A DNA stretch of 64,000 bases from Brumimicrobium ulvae (GCF_947504225.1 NZ_CANNGT010000009.1:1-64000); one strand, 5' to 3'; numbered from the stretch's first letter, positions 1 through 9,414 are shown. The notes: a model not told the origin generated them from the sequence alone. Translations and numbers: made by a program.

Positions 1-209
1 AAAAATTTGGCCTACAAAATTAATGTGCATATTTCAGCTCTCTCGTTTTCAAAAACACAAAATTCTTTACAGTCCCAAACTTTGCGTCACTTTTTTCTCT
101 ACTTCACTCTAAAAGTAATTAATTATAACGTCCTTTGCGAATCTCTGCCTTATTTCTACTTCTTTTCTTTATTCAATTATACTAATTTCGAAGCTCCAAA
201 CATCCAATA

Positions 210-701
210 ATGAAAAACAATATACTCATTCGCAAAATCCAGCCTTCAGACAATCCTTTCATCGCTAAAATTATTCGCACAGCTTTGGAAGAATACGGCG
301 AAGCAAAACCCGGAACTGTCTATACTGATCCGACCACAGATGAACTTTACAAAACCTTTTCTTCAGCACCAAAAAGCGGTTATTTCATTGCAGAACTGGA
401 TGGAGAAGTCATTGGTGGAAGTGGAATTTACCCGACGAAAAACTTACCCAAAGGTTATGCAGAATTGGTAAAAATTTACTTAAAAAGCTAATACCGCGGC
501 AAAGGAATTGGAAAACAACTCATGGATAGAAGCATTGTTTATGCAAAAGAAAAAGGCTATACCCATTTGTACCTCGAGTCTTTTCCAAGTTTAAAGGAAG
601 CCATTGTGTTGTATGAGAAAATTGGTTTTAAAAGAGTTGAAAGTCCGTTGGGCGACTCTGGCCATTTCGCATGTGATGTTTGGATGGTGTTGACTTTGTA
701 A
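210..701 (+). pseudogene. GNAT N-acetyltransferase broken by an in-frame TAA
   Basis: Reading from the ATG at 210 gives a GNAT acetyltransferase N-terminal half (ILIRKIQPSDN start, DGEVIGGSGIYP strand) that stops at a TAA at 489-491. The same frame continues without any shift through YRGKGIGKQLMDRS, the acetyl-CoA binding motif A, and on through YEKIGFKRVE to a natural stop at 699-701. The total of about 163 codons is the usual length for the family. The stop sits just before the R/Q-x-x-G-x-G/A pyrophosphate loop, so the short product would lack cofactor binding. A single base change from CAA, GAA or AAA would create it. The simplest reading is a recent pseudogene; a sequencing error is the main alternative. 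The substrate cannot be told. Confidence 0.85.
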
Positions 702-905
702 TGTTATTTGGAAGACTAATCTATCTGCGTTTTATAGCGATGTCCTGAACGGAGTTGAACGGGTTGTTTTTCATTTGTTAGGTACTTAAAAAGGGCATCA
801 CAAGCTTCCTTTGGTCGCTATGACACCCTTGAATTACTGTGTATATTATTTTTCAGCTAGTTATTCATCTCCGGCAGGGCTTGCCGAACAACTTTCAAAA
901 ACAAC
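702..905. other. Intergenic stretch with degenerate dispersed-repeat-like sequence
   Basis: This gap between the broken acetyltransferase and the next gene has no credible reading frame. It holds GTCCTGAACGGAGTTGAACG at about 743-762 and CCTTTGGTCGCTATGACACC near 809-828. These resemble short intergenic repeat motifs often seen in Bacteroidota genomes (CCTGAGCGGAGTCGAAGG-type), which is recalled knowledge and not tested here. A short hairpin CGGCA-GGGCT-TGCCG lies near 870-885, after the end of the reverse-strand gene at 906, but it has no clear T-run. Confidence 0.3.
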
Positions 906-1679
906 TTACGGCATTATAATATCCGTATTCGCCATCATCTCTTGTAGGGTCTGAACATAAATACTCATGATATCGGATAAACTTAATCCAGCTGTAGCTT
1001 TAAGGTTCCATTCTGATTTCAATAAACGGTCATACACCTTATTCGTTGATGAATTAACACGAATTTTATCAAAGTCTTTTTTAACGTACTTATAGTTCCC
1101 TATTTTATTTTTATCTCTATCAAAAATAGTTATTGTGATAATGCATTTTGGCTTTAAATGATTGGGCATTAGATCAGACTTCAAAGAAATCTTTTCTTGA
1201 ATTTCAACTGTTGTTTTTATGAGATAGGGAACTTCTGAATCATACTGCAAAAACTTTTTGAACATCCAACCAGGTAAATAGTCGAAACCATATTTTCCGC
1301 TGGAAGACATACAGCCTGGACAATAGGCTTTAAATGTTTTATCTTCTTGATCTGGGTCGGCAACTACAATCTTCTTATTTGTCTTTTTGCTTAGTTCTTC
1401 TTCAAAAATCTGAAAAAGTTCATATTTAGCAATATCAAAATTGATATAAGTTGAAACTTCCGAAAAGACCTTTGAATCTCGTTTGGCTTTAATAGAGCTT
1501 ACATAAGCTTCAGGTACACAGAAGTTAAAATAAAAAACTGAAGCGTCTCGTTCTCTAAAATTATCCCAATTATCAATTCCCGCTTTTTCTGGAATAGAAT
1601 CATTCTCCTGCGCATTAATTTGTAGCGGTGTTAAAAATAGTAAAGCAAGAGCAGTAGCTTTAATTAGTGTAGAATTCAT
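906..1679 (-). CDS. Secreted protein of unknown function
   Basis: This is a protein of about 257 residues that I do not recognise. The start at 1679 is preferred over the upstream ATG at 1709 because it gives a clean Sec signal peptide (MNSTLIK, hydrophobic ALALLFLTPL, cleavage after INAQ). The mature part has a CPGC pair at about residues 120-123 and the C-terminal half looks like alternating beta strands and helices. No lipobox, TM helix or T9SS tail is visible, so it should be periplasmic or released. It stands alone, divergent from the deformylase-like gene across about 236 bases. The CxxC could be a disulphide or a metal site; there is not enough to call a function. Confidence 0.65.
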   Translation of the reverse strand: MNSTLIKATALALLFLTPLQINAQENDSIPEKAGIDNWDNFRERDASVFYFNFCVPEAYVSSIKAKRDSKVFSEVSTYINFDIAKYELFQIFEEELSKKTNKKIVVADPDQEDKTFKAYCPGCMSSSGKYGFDYLPGWMFKKFLQYDSEVPYLIKTTVEIQEKISLKSDLMPNHLKPKCIITITIFDRDKNKIGNYKYVKKDFDKIRVNSSTNKVYDRLLKSEWNLKATAGLSLSDIMSIYVQTLQEMMANTDIIMP

Positions 1680-1915
1680 AGTATTTGATTTTAAAATTAA
1701 CGAAATCACGCTCCAATAAGCGTGCCGATTAAATAGATGAAATGTGATTAATAGGTTGATAATTAGTTGATTTAATGATTTATGCAGTGTGTTTTAACTT
1801 TTTTATCTATAGTTTCTTGTCTAGATGCTAAAACTGTGCAAGAAAACACAATAAGATCGATTCATTAGAAAAAAGTAGTGAATTACCTTATCTTGTCCTT
1901 CTCAACAGTACAAAA

Positions 1916-2662
1916 ATGCGACAATTTATGATTAAAAATTATTTAATATACAGCCTTGTCATCCTGACAGCACTATCCCAAACTTCTTGCTCAGTAGATC
2001 CATCCTTAACATTAGAAATACCTGAAGAAGGATTCAAGGTTGTTCAACACATTCCTATAGATTCTGTTGGAAGAGATCAAAACGCTTTGTACTTAGCACC
2101 GCGTAGCATTAAACAGGATGAATTTAATTCTACTGAACTCAATACATTTATTGACAGCATGAATGCAGTTATGATGAGAGAAGAGGGGGTTGGAATAGCC
2201 GCAAATCAACTTGGAAAAAGACTGCAAATTTTTATCATTGAGGCGATGAATGATAATCCGAGATACAAAGTGTTAGGGGCAGTAGAAAATCAAGTTTTTA
2301 TCAATCCAAAAATCACCAAAGTATCTAAGGAACGCAAAAACTTTTGGCACGGATGCTTGAGCGCAGAAAATGAAGATAGGGGAAACGTAGCGACTTTTAG
2401 TTGGATTGAATATGAGTGTCAAAATCAAAAAGGGGAGACCCAACGTGGACGATTAGAAGGATTTGCGTCAGTCATATTTCAACATGAATATAGGCATTTG
2501 ATGAAAGGCACTTATTTAGACCACGCCAATCATTTTCTTCCAAAAGCCGAATTGGATCATCAACTTGAAATTGGAGAATTACCATTTTTTGAACCCGCAA
2601 ACGATACCTTGCCGTTATTGATTGAAGGTTATCAATTGGGTAAGAGCCTAGAAGATTATTAG
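1916..2662 (+). CDS. Exported peptide-deformylase-like protein (probable lipoprotein)
   Basis: Residues about 40-215 match the peptide deformylase fold, which in the cytoplasm removes the formyl group from nascent Met using a metal. The motifs are GVGIAANQ (91-98), HGCLS (145-149; usual form EGCLS) and HEYRH (190-194; usual form HExDH). The metal ligands Cys147, His190 and His194 and the catalytic Glu191 are all kept, so the site could bind metal. Unlike normal deformylase it begins with a signal sequence (LIYSLVILTAL) ending in SQTSC, with Cys25 as the likely lipidated residue, although Gln at -3 is atypical for a lipobox. It also has a C-terminal extension of about 50 residues. The start may be the ATG at 1916 or 1928. 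It has no co-directional neighbour. The substrate outside the cytoplasm is unknown. Confidence 0.8.
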   Translation: MRQFMIKNYLIYSLVILTALSQTSCSVDPSLTLEIPEEGFKVVQHIPIDSVGRDQNALYLAPRSIKQDEFNSTELNTFIDSMNAVMMREEGVGIAANQLGKRLQIFIIEAMNDNPRYKVLGAVENQVFINPKITKVSKERKNFWHGCLSAENEDRGNVATFSWIEYECQNQKGETQRGRLEGFASVIFQHEYRHLMKGTYLDHANHFLPKAELDHQLEIGELPFFEPANDTLPLLIEGYQLGKSLEDY

Positions 2663-2717
2663 CATGAATATTGAAACAAATTAAAGGAAGTTAATCACAT
2701 TTTGACTTGCTTTAGAT

Positions 2718-5573
2718 TCACCCTTCACAATAATCACAATATTTACTTCTGGTATCGTGCTCGAAATCGTATTCTGTGCTGTATAAATCTTCTATAATCT
2801 GCGTCAAAGCTTTCTCAAATAACTCCATTAACTCCTCGATTGTTTCGGTCAGTTCATTGGCCATATAGAATGGGCCATCATTCAAGTTTACCATAGAGAT
2901 AATCCCTACTTTATCTGGATATTCACCAAATTTATCTTTATACAGCATGTTGTACACCAACATTTGGAAGGCATACTTGCTTCTTTTCAATTTTCCGATT
3001 AAATCTCCAACCATTTCTTCTTCGGTCATGCCTTTTCTTGAGGGTTTGGTGATTTTCACATCCTTTTCACTACATTTCCCCGATTTATAGTCAATAATGC
3101 GTTTTTTGCCTTCAAATTCATCAATTCTATCTATAAAACCGATGAAATTGACGGTTTTGTCTTCTCCATGAATGTTTAAGGTTAAAGATTTAGTCAACTC
3201 CATCTCCAAACTTACAATGAATAAATGTCCATCATGGTCTTTTAAACTTTGACGTTCTTTCTTTAAAAAACGATCGGTTAAATGTTGGGCGACTTCAAGA
3301 CTGAGATAGTTTTTTCCTTCTAGGCTCTGATTGGATTCATAATTAAAGAAGGTGTAAAAATGTTTTTTCATCACCTCGCCTTGTTTTTTAATCATTTCAT
3401 CAATGTCAACGGTTGACAAAGACTTGTGAGCATCTCGTTTATTTCCTTCTTTGTCAAGTTGAGCAAAATCATCGTATAAGGTTTCTAAGGCGTTGTGGAT
3501 AAAGTTTCCAAACGTACTTGCTTCAATCTCTTCTTCGACCTTGTCTTCTTCTCCAAATCCGAGCAGGTATTTGTAGTAAAAATCTAAAGGACAACGCAGC
3601 GCAGTTTTTATGGCTGAAGCAGAAGTGCGTTTACCAAAATATTCATCCAAACGGTTAAGAACAGCATCTGTTTTTTGGACTGTGATTTCTTCGCTTTGTT
3701 CATCTTCATTGGAAATCGTATAATCAGAAGTATTGAATTCAATCAAAGGATTAATACGTGAAAGTTCCAACTGCAATTGCATGATGTAGCGCGATGGTTC
3801 ATCCACCCCTCCCATGTCTCTGTCTGCCGAAGAATAAGTAATCCAACAATTTTCTGCATGGTGCAACAAACGGTAGAAGTGATGTGCAAAGAGTCCTTGT
3901 TTTTCCCTTGGTGTTGGCAAATTGTGGTACTTCCTTAAATCCATTGGGATAATGGTCTGAATAGCATTCGTTGGTGGCATACTTCCATCGTTTAACCCAA
4001 CGACTATCATGTTCTTAAAATCAATCAATCGGGTTTCTAATAACCCCATGACTTGCAAGCCATCTAGTGGATTTCCGTAATATGCAATGCTTTCATTCAC
4101 CCAATGTTGATTAAACAAAGATTTAAAGGTTCCCAAACGCAAATCTGGTGTAAACTCTTCCAAAACGGACTCTAACTTGACCAAAGATCGGTCAAAATGA
4201 TATAAAATTGACCTTTCTATCGCATTTTGCTCATTATTGAGTCCTTGGTAAATAATTTGATTTAAACTTCGTATTTGTTCCAGCGAATACTTCTTTTCGT
4301 CGCTTTTCCAAGGAGTAAAAAACAAATCAATCAGTTGGGAGATACGTTCGCCTAAATCCAAAGCGCTAGGAAATATAAATGTCCAGTTACCACTCAGTAT
4401 TCTTTGTTCAACTTTTGTTATGGCTAGACTCTCTTCTTTGTTGCAAAACCCTGTAATAAAAGGGTGTTTGATAAAGCGAATAAAATCTTTGTGATATATC
4501 TGTTTTGAATTGAATTGCTGAAAGTGTTCTTGCACGGTAAACAGCATGTCTACCCAAGACTTGATGGCGGTGTTTTTCAAAGGCAATCCTAAAGTGATAT
4601 TCGTTTCGCCGACATTTTTAGGGATGTTCTTCATCACAGGAACCACTAGTTTCTCATCGGCCAGTAAAAGCAAAGTTTCAGAAAGTTCGTTGTGTGGAAT
4701 TTGATCATGTAAAATTGTTGCACTCACTTTTGCTTGTCCAGTGGGTTGTGCACAGTTGATGACATTAAAAACTTTCTTTTCCTTACCAATTTTATTCACT
4801 ACAAAAGGCAGTTCTTTGACTTTTAATTCACTGAATAAATCGCGAATAAATCGACCTGCTTCATGGTTTTTATCGTTGAGGTAGTATTCATCTGCATCTA
4901 CGAAAACATCAGCTTTCCCCATATTCTTCAATTGTTTCATAATTGAAATCTCGGCAGGAGAAAGGGCGTTAAATCCAGCAAAAATGAAATGTGAAGCTTT
5001 ATCTTCTTTAAAAGCGACGTCTATGTTTGTGGCTAAGTTCCTATACGCCATTCCCATATAACATTCACCGTCTTTTTTTAACCTTTCATTGAAATGTTGG
5101 TAATAATCTGCCAGTAAATCCCAAAAACGCATAAAACGCAGTTGACCTTCGGTAAGTTGTTCCTCACTGTCAAAACTCCAATTTTCAATATCTTTGATGT
5201 CTGCTAAATTCCGAAACAAGTCTTTACTATCGATGAGGTAGCGATCCATTTCATCAAAATCACTGAGCAAAGTTTTTCCCCATTTAAAGAATTCATCTAA
5301 AGTTTGGGGTTCTTCCGTATCTACTTTTAAATGGACATCATATAGTTTGAAAAGCGCTCTTGTTGGTTCGATAATCGGTAAGGAGGATAGTTCTTGCACC
5401 CATCTGTTCATCGTAATGATTTTCGGGGAGAAAATGGGTTTGCCATACACCTTAAATAAAGCACGTTGTAAATATTTTTTCGCACGTTGCGAAGGAAGGA
5501 CAATGGTCAAGTGCTCTAACTCTAATTGTTCGTCATAAATATGTTGTGCGATACGGTCGATAAAATGGCTCAT
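2718..5573 (-). CDS. AddB-like PD-(D/E)XK nuclease
   Basis: This 951-residue protein resembles the AddB/RexB-type subunit of the helicase-nuclease that processes double-strand breaks for recombination. The N-terminus (TIVLPSQRAKKYLQ) is the degenerate helicase-like domain without Walker A. The C-terminal RecB-family nuclease has the FGNFIHNALE helix, GFIDRID, and IIDYKSGK with Asp828 and Lys830. Cysteines for a 4Fe-4S cluster are at ALRCPLDFYY and in the terminal KYCDYCEG. The protein ends immediately after CDYCEG, so the fourth cysteine expected a few residues later in AddB is missing. No AddA-like helicase gene lies beside it in this window. It follows asd on the same strand with a 63-base gap. 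Confidence 0.8.
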   Translation of the reverse strand: MSHFIDRIAQHIYDEQLELEHLTIVLPSQRAKKYLQRALFKVYGKPIFSPKIITMNRWVQELSSLPIIEPTRALFKLYDVHLKVDTEEPQTLDEFFKWGKTLLSDFDEMDRYLIDSKDLFRNLADIKDIENWSFDSEEQLTEGQLRFMRFWDLLADYYQHFNERLKKDGECYMGMAYRNLATNIDVAFKEDKASHFIFAGFNALSPAEISIMKQLKNMGKADVFVDADEYYLNDKNHEAGRFIRDLFSELKVKELPFVVNKIGKEKKVFNVINCAQPTGQAKVSATILHDQIPHNELSETLLLLADEKLVVPVMKNIPKNVGETNITLGLPLKNTAIKSWVDMLFTVQEHFQQFNSKQIYHKDFIRFIKHPFITGFCNKEESLAITKVEQRILSGNWTFIFPSALDLGERISQLIDLFFTPWKSDEKKYSLEQIRSLNQIIYQGLNNEQNAIERSILYHFDRSLVKLESVLEEFTPDLRLGTFKSLFNQHWVNESIAYYGNPLDGLQVMGLLETRLIDFKNMIVVGLNDGSMPPTNAIQTIIPMDLRKYHNLPTPREKQGLFAHHFYRLLHHAENCWITYSSADRDMGGVDEPSRYIMQLQLELSRINPLIEFNTSDYTISNEDEQSEEITVQKTDAVLNRLDEYFGKRTSASAIKTALRCPLDFYYKYLLGFGEEDKVEEEIEASTFGNFIHNALETLYDDFAQLDKEGNKRDAHKSLSTVDIDEMIKKQGEVMKKHFYTFFNYESNQSLEGKNYLSLEVAQHLTDRFLKKERQSLKDHDGHLFIVSLEMELTKSLTLNIHGEDKTVNFIGFIDRIDEFEGKKRIIDYKSGKCSEKDVKITKPSRKGMTEEEMVGDLIGKLKRSKYAFQMLVYNMLYKDKFGEYPDKVGIISMVNLNDGPFYMANELTETIEELMELFEKALTQIIEDLYSTEYDFEHDTRSKYCDYCEG

Positions 5574-5610
5574 GGTTTGTTTTTTGGAGGTTTATGCAGG
5601 GACTTTTATG

Positions 5611-5636
5611 TAAGGACGTTTTGCAAAACGTCCTTA
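5611..5636. repeat. 26-bp perfect palindrome right after asd
   Basis: Each half reads TAAGGACGTTTTG and the whole is an exact inverted repeat with no spacer. It begins directly after the asd stop codon (reverse strand) and lies about 38 bases before the nuclease start. There is no T-run on either side, so it is not a typical intrinsic terminator. It resembles REP-like palindromes dispersed between genes in Bacteroidota, but I see no second copy in this window. Confidence 0.8.
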
Positions 5637-6638
5637 CTAAAACGTCCCAACCTTGATAATCTTTTTCTCAATCAATTTCTGAACAATCTGAAGTGTATTG
5701 GTAGCTGCGCCTTTACGTAAGTTATCTGCAACTACCCACATGTTTAATGTGTTTTCTTGACTTTCGTCTCTTCTCAGGCGACCAATAAAAACTTCATTCT
5801 TTCCTGCCGCATATAAAGGCATAGGATAGCTATTTGTATCAGGATTGTCTTGTAAATGAATTGTAGAGTTGTTGTGGTATATTTTTCGAATAAAGGCCAA
5901 GTCAAAATCGTTTTCGAAACTTACATTGATGGCCTCAGAGTGTCCGCCCTGAACGGGAACACGCACTGCGGTAGCTGTTACAGCAATTTTAGGGTCTAAA
6001 ATTTTCTTTGTTTCATTCACCAATTTCATTTCTTCTTTGGTGTAACCGTTGTCTAAAAAGTCATCGCAATGCGGTAAAACGTTTTGGTCAATAGGATAAG
6101 GATAAATCATTTCCCCTTGAATTCCTTGGCGTTCGTTATCCATTTGTTGAACGGCTTTCGCTCCTGTTCCAGAAATGGATTGGTAAGTAGAAACGACCAC
6201 TCTTTTTACGGTATACAATTGATGCAATGGAGCTAAGGCTATGAGCATTTGAATGGTAGAACAATTCGGATTGGCAATGATGAAGTCATCTTCTGTTAAG
6301 AGATCACCATTAATTTCTGGAATGATTAACTTTTTGTCTTCATCCATTCTAAAAGCAGAAGAATTATCGACTACACGACAACCAATTGCAGCGAATTTTG
6401 GTGCCCACTCAAGAGATATATTTCCTCCTGCAGAAAAAAGTGCAACATCTGGTTTCATGTTTAATGCTTTTTCAACATCAACAACGGTGTGCTCTTGTCC
6501 ACCAAATTTAATTTTAGTACCTGCGGAACCTTTTGATGCTACTGGAATTAATTCAGTTATGGGAAGACTCATTTCTCCCAAGACTTTTAGCATTTCTTGT
6601 CCGACCATTCCTGTTACTCCAACAATTGCAAGCTTCAT
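5637..6638 (-). CDS. asd: Aspartate-semialdehyde dehydrogenase
   Basis: This NADPH-dependent enzyme reduces aspartyl phosphate to aspartate semialdehyde, the branch point to lysine/diaminopimelate, threonine and methionine. The N-terminal nucleotide-binding motif is AIVGVTGMVGQEM (4-16). The catalytic cysteine is Cys126 in ANPNCSTIQ, and the phosphate-binding stretch VDNSSAFRMD is at 90-99. The C-terminal VPVQGGHSEAINVSF carries the active-site His. The length of 333 residues is normal. It is the first gene of a possible two-gene unit with the downstream nuclease. No lysine riboswitch is visible in the short upstream region. Confidence 0.96.
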   Translation of the reverse strand: MKLAIVGVTGMVGQEMLKVLGEMSLPITELIPVASKGSAGTKIKFGGQEHTVVDVEKALNMKPDVALFSAGGNISLEWAPKFAAIGCRVVDNSSAFRMDEDKKLIIPEINGDLLTEDDFIIANPNCSTIQMLIALAPLHQLYTVKRVVVSTYQSISGTGAKAVQQMDNERQGIQGEMIYPYPIDQNVLPHCDDFLDNGYTKEEMKLVNETKKILDPKIAVTATAVRVPVQGGHSEAINVSFENDFDLAFIRKIYHNNSTIHLQDNPDTNSYPMPLYAAGKNEVFIGRLRRDESQENTLNMWVVADNLRKGAATNTLQIVQKLIEKKIIKVGTF

Positions 6639-6743
6639 ATTTTCAGTTTTTCCAAATGTAATTATTTTTCTATTTGGAACAGTTGTTTTAGTTCAAACAA
6701 TCCATAGAATACCATCTTTTATCGCAATTCTCAGTCAAACAGT

Positions 6744-6773
6744 TTTGGCAATGATTCAATACGCTTATATTTG
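6744..6773 (+). promoter_or_regulatory. Bacteroidota-type promoter for the lamin-tail protein gene
   Basis: TTTG at 6744-6747 and the -7 box TATATTTG at 6766-6773 are 18 bases apart, 41 bases before the ATG at 6815. Both elements match the TTTG / TAnnTTTG consensus of Bacteroidota sigma factors. Confidence 0.55.
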
Positions 6774-6814
6774 TATGAGATATTGTAGTTTACACTACTG
6801 AGTAAGAAAAAATT

Positions 6815-9394
6815 ATGAGACAACTATTATTGATTTTTTGCAGCTTTTTCATTTTCACTTCTTGGGGACAAATGAGTGATTCCTTTGATGATGGAGACTT
6901 TACAAATAATCCTACGTGGGTTGGTGATGTGACTGATTTTATCGTGAATACCAACAGTGAACTTCAGCTGAATGCAGCAGCACCAGGTGAAAGTTATTTA
7001 TCCACCCCGCATACCTTAACGCAATTAGAAGACAGGGAATGGCGGTTTAAAATCAATTATGCTTTTAGTCCATCAAATAACAATAATGGGGACACTTATT
7101 TGACTGCAAGCGATGCTGATTTATCTACTGCTCCAGATGGAATTTTTATGCGTATAGGTGAAAACGGCAGCAATGATCCAATTTATTTAATTGAAAGAAG
7201 TGGAGGGGTTGAAACCAATATTCTCACCAGTACACCAGCCATTGTTGCCACGAGCTTCGAAATCAATGTGAAAGTTATTTATCGTGCCAATGGAGATTGG
7301 GAATTGTATACAGATTTAGCCGGAGGAACAGCTTTTCAGTTGGATGCTACTGCCAATCATACGGCTACTGTTTTAGGTCAACACCTTGGTGTCTGGTTGA
7401 AATACACGACCAGCAATGTAACAAAATTCACTTATGACGATATTTATGCTGGATCAATTCAAATTGACAATACGCCACCTAATTTAAGTTCAGTTACGCC
7501 CATTTCTTCAACCGCTTTAGAGGTTTTGTTTGATGAAGGGATTGATCAAACAACAGGAGAAGATGTTTTAAACTATTCAGTTGATGGGGGAATCGGTAAT
7601 CCAACATCTGTACAACAGGACGCTTCGAATTTAGCATTGTTTACCCTAACATTTGCTAGTCCTTTTAATGTGGGCTCTATCTATACTTTAACTGCAAATG
7701 GAGTTGAAGATTATGCCGGAAATGCAATGTCAACACAAAGTGAAGTTTTTCAATATATTGAAGCACAAACTCCTGAGTTTGGAGATATTATAATCAATGA
7801 GTTTATTCCAAGGGAAAATCCAGCAGTTGGAATGCCAGAGGTTCAATATGTAGAACTCTATAACCGAAGCAATAAATATTTTCATTTAGATGGTTGGAAA
7901 TTGAGCGACAATAATTCAACAGGAACAATTCAAGATGTTTGGATGCTGCCTGGTCAATTTTTGATTTTGGTTCCTACGAGTGGATTAACAGACTATCCTC
8001 AAGCTACAAATGTAACCAGTTGGGCAACGTTGAACAATAGCGGAGATGACATTCATTTAGCTACAGATAATGGAATTGTTGTTGATTTTTTAAGCTATAC
8101 AGATGCTTGGTACAAGGATGAAAGTAAGCAAAATGGAGGGTGGAGTATAGAAAGAATCAATCCTGAGTTGCTTTGTTCATCAGCAGATAATTGGCGAGCA
8201 AGTATTGACCCGAGTGGAGGAACTCCAGGAGCACAAAATAGCGTTTATGACAACCTACCAGATACTCAAGTACCAACAGTGGTGAATACAACGCCTGAAC
8301 TTCCAAATACATTAACCATTCATTTTTCAGAAGGAATGGATTCTTTGAGTTTGGAGAATGCTGTTTTTACTTCTCACCCAAACCTATCTATTGCATCACG
8401 AACTTTGATCGGGAAATATCCAACTGAAATTACTTTCGTGTTCAATGAAGTCCTTGTTCCTGGTCAGATTTATACGTATTCAATAAATAATTTTTCTGAT
8501 TGCTCAGGGAATACAAATAGCTATAACGGCACTTTTGTTTTACCTCAAACTCCTGAAAAAGGAGATTTAATAATTAATGAAATTTTGTTTAATCCATTAA
8601 CTGGTGGTTCTGACTTTGTTGAAATTTATAATCATTCTGATAAATACATTGATTTAAAAGATTGGGAATTAGCTAACTTTAAGGATGGTGCTGTAGCCAA
8701 TCAAAAGCAAATTACCGAATCCTATATTTTGAAACCACAGGATTATGTTGTGTTAACTGCAGATAGTAATTTTCAACTGATGAATTATCCAGTAGCAGTG
8801 CCTGGAAAATTTCTACAAATGTCTAGTTTACCTAGCTATAACAATGATTCTTCTACAGTTTATTTGATTTTTAATAGTGAGGTGATGGATAAAGTTGCTT
8901 ATCATGAAGACTGGCATTTTTCATTATTACAATCAAAAAAAGGAGTGAGTTTAGAACGTTTTTCAGCCGAAAAAGCATCAAATACAGCTTCAAATTGGCA
9001 CAGTGCGAGTGAAACTATTGGTTTTGCTACTCCTGGAAGAGTTAATTCACAAGACATGAAGCCAGGTGACGAAGGAGGGACATTGACCTTGTCTTCAAAT
9101 TCATTCTCGCCTGATGGTGACGGATATGAAGACGCGCTGGTACTCAGTTATGAAGTTTCTGCGCCTGATTTGTTAGGGGATTTAGTTATCTACGATGATA
9201 AAGGAAGAATGATTAAGACCTTGTTTAAACAAGAGCTTTTAGGAGGGAAAGGGTCTGTAAAATGGGAAGGAACAAAAGAAGATGGTACAAAAGCCTCGAT
9301 AGGACCTTACATCATATTGTTTGATGTGTTTAATTTGGATTCAAGCAAAACACAAACAATAAGAAAAGTGGTGACTTTGTCTGGACGACTATAA
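6815..9394 (+). CDS. Secreted lamin-tail-domain protein with Big_5 and FlgD-like C-terminus
   Basis: An 859-residue secreted protein (signal MRQLLLIFCSFFIFTSWGQ). The parts in order are: an N-terminal LamG/concanavalin-like beta region (about 20-215); an Ig-like Big_5 domain opening with DNTPPNLSSVTPIS (about 218-320); a lamin-tail domain with GDIIINEFIPR and YVELYNRSNKYFHLDGWKLSD (about 320-450); a second Big_5 domain (about 485-580); and a second lamin-tail domain with GDLIINEILFNP and DFVEIYNHSDKYIDLKDWEL. It ends in FSPDGDGYED followed by KWEGTKEDG and IGPYIILFDVF, a FlgD-Ig-like tail common at the end of Bacteroidota surface proteins. The role is probably structural or adhesive at the cell surface. 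It stands alone and ends facing the glutamine cyclotransferase gene. Confidence 0.85.
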   Translation: MRQLLLIFCSFFIFTSWGQMSDSFDDGDFTNNPTWVGDVTDFIVNTNSELQLNAAAPGESYLSTPHTLTQLEDREWRFKINYAFSPSNNNNGDTYLTASDADLSTAPDGIFMRIGENGSNDPIYLIERSGGVETNILTSTPAIVATSFEINVKVIYRANGDWELYTDLAGGTAFQLDATANHTATVLGQHLGVWLKYTTSNVTKFTYDDIYAGSIQIDNTPPNLSSVTPISSTALEVLFDEGIDQTTGEDVLNYSVDGGIGNPTSVQQDASNLALFTLTFASPFNVGSIYTLTANGVEDYAGNAMSTQSEVFQYIEAQTPEFGDIIINEFIPRENPAVGMPEVQYVELYNRSNKYFHLDGWKLSDNNSTGTIQDVWMLPGQFLILVPTSGLTDYPQATNVTSWATLNNSGDDIHLATDNGIVVDFLSYTDAWYKDESKQNGGWSIERINPELLCSSADNWRASIDPSGGTPGAQNSVYDNLPDTQVPTVVNTTPELPNTLTIHFSEGMDSLSLENAVFTSHPNLSIASRTLIGKYPTEITFVFNEVLVPGQIYTYSINNFSDCSGNTNSYNGTFVLPQTPEKGDLIINEILFNPLTGGSDFVEIYNHSDKYIDLKDWELANFKDGAVANQKQITESYILKPQDYVVLTADSNFQLMNYPVAVPGKFLQMSSLPSYNNDSSTVYLIFNSEVMDKVAYHEDWHFSLLQSKKGVSLERFSAEKASNTASNWHSASETIGFATPGRVNSQDMKPGDEGGTLTLSSNSFSPDGDGYEDALVLSYEVSAPDLLGDLVIYDDKGRMIKTLFKQELLGGKGSVKWEGTKEDGTKASIGPYIILFDVFNLDSSKTQTIRKVVTLSGRL

Positions 9395-9414
9395 AGAACA
9401 TTTATTTTATAATA

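Noticed and set aside
7..209. A short open frame at the very start of the window
   Set aside because: It would start at TTG, has no homology-like features or ribosome site, and is AT-rich with Phe-, Tyr- and Asn-heavy composition. The stretch before the acetyltransferase looks non-coding.
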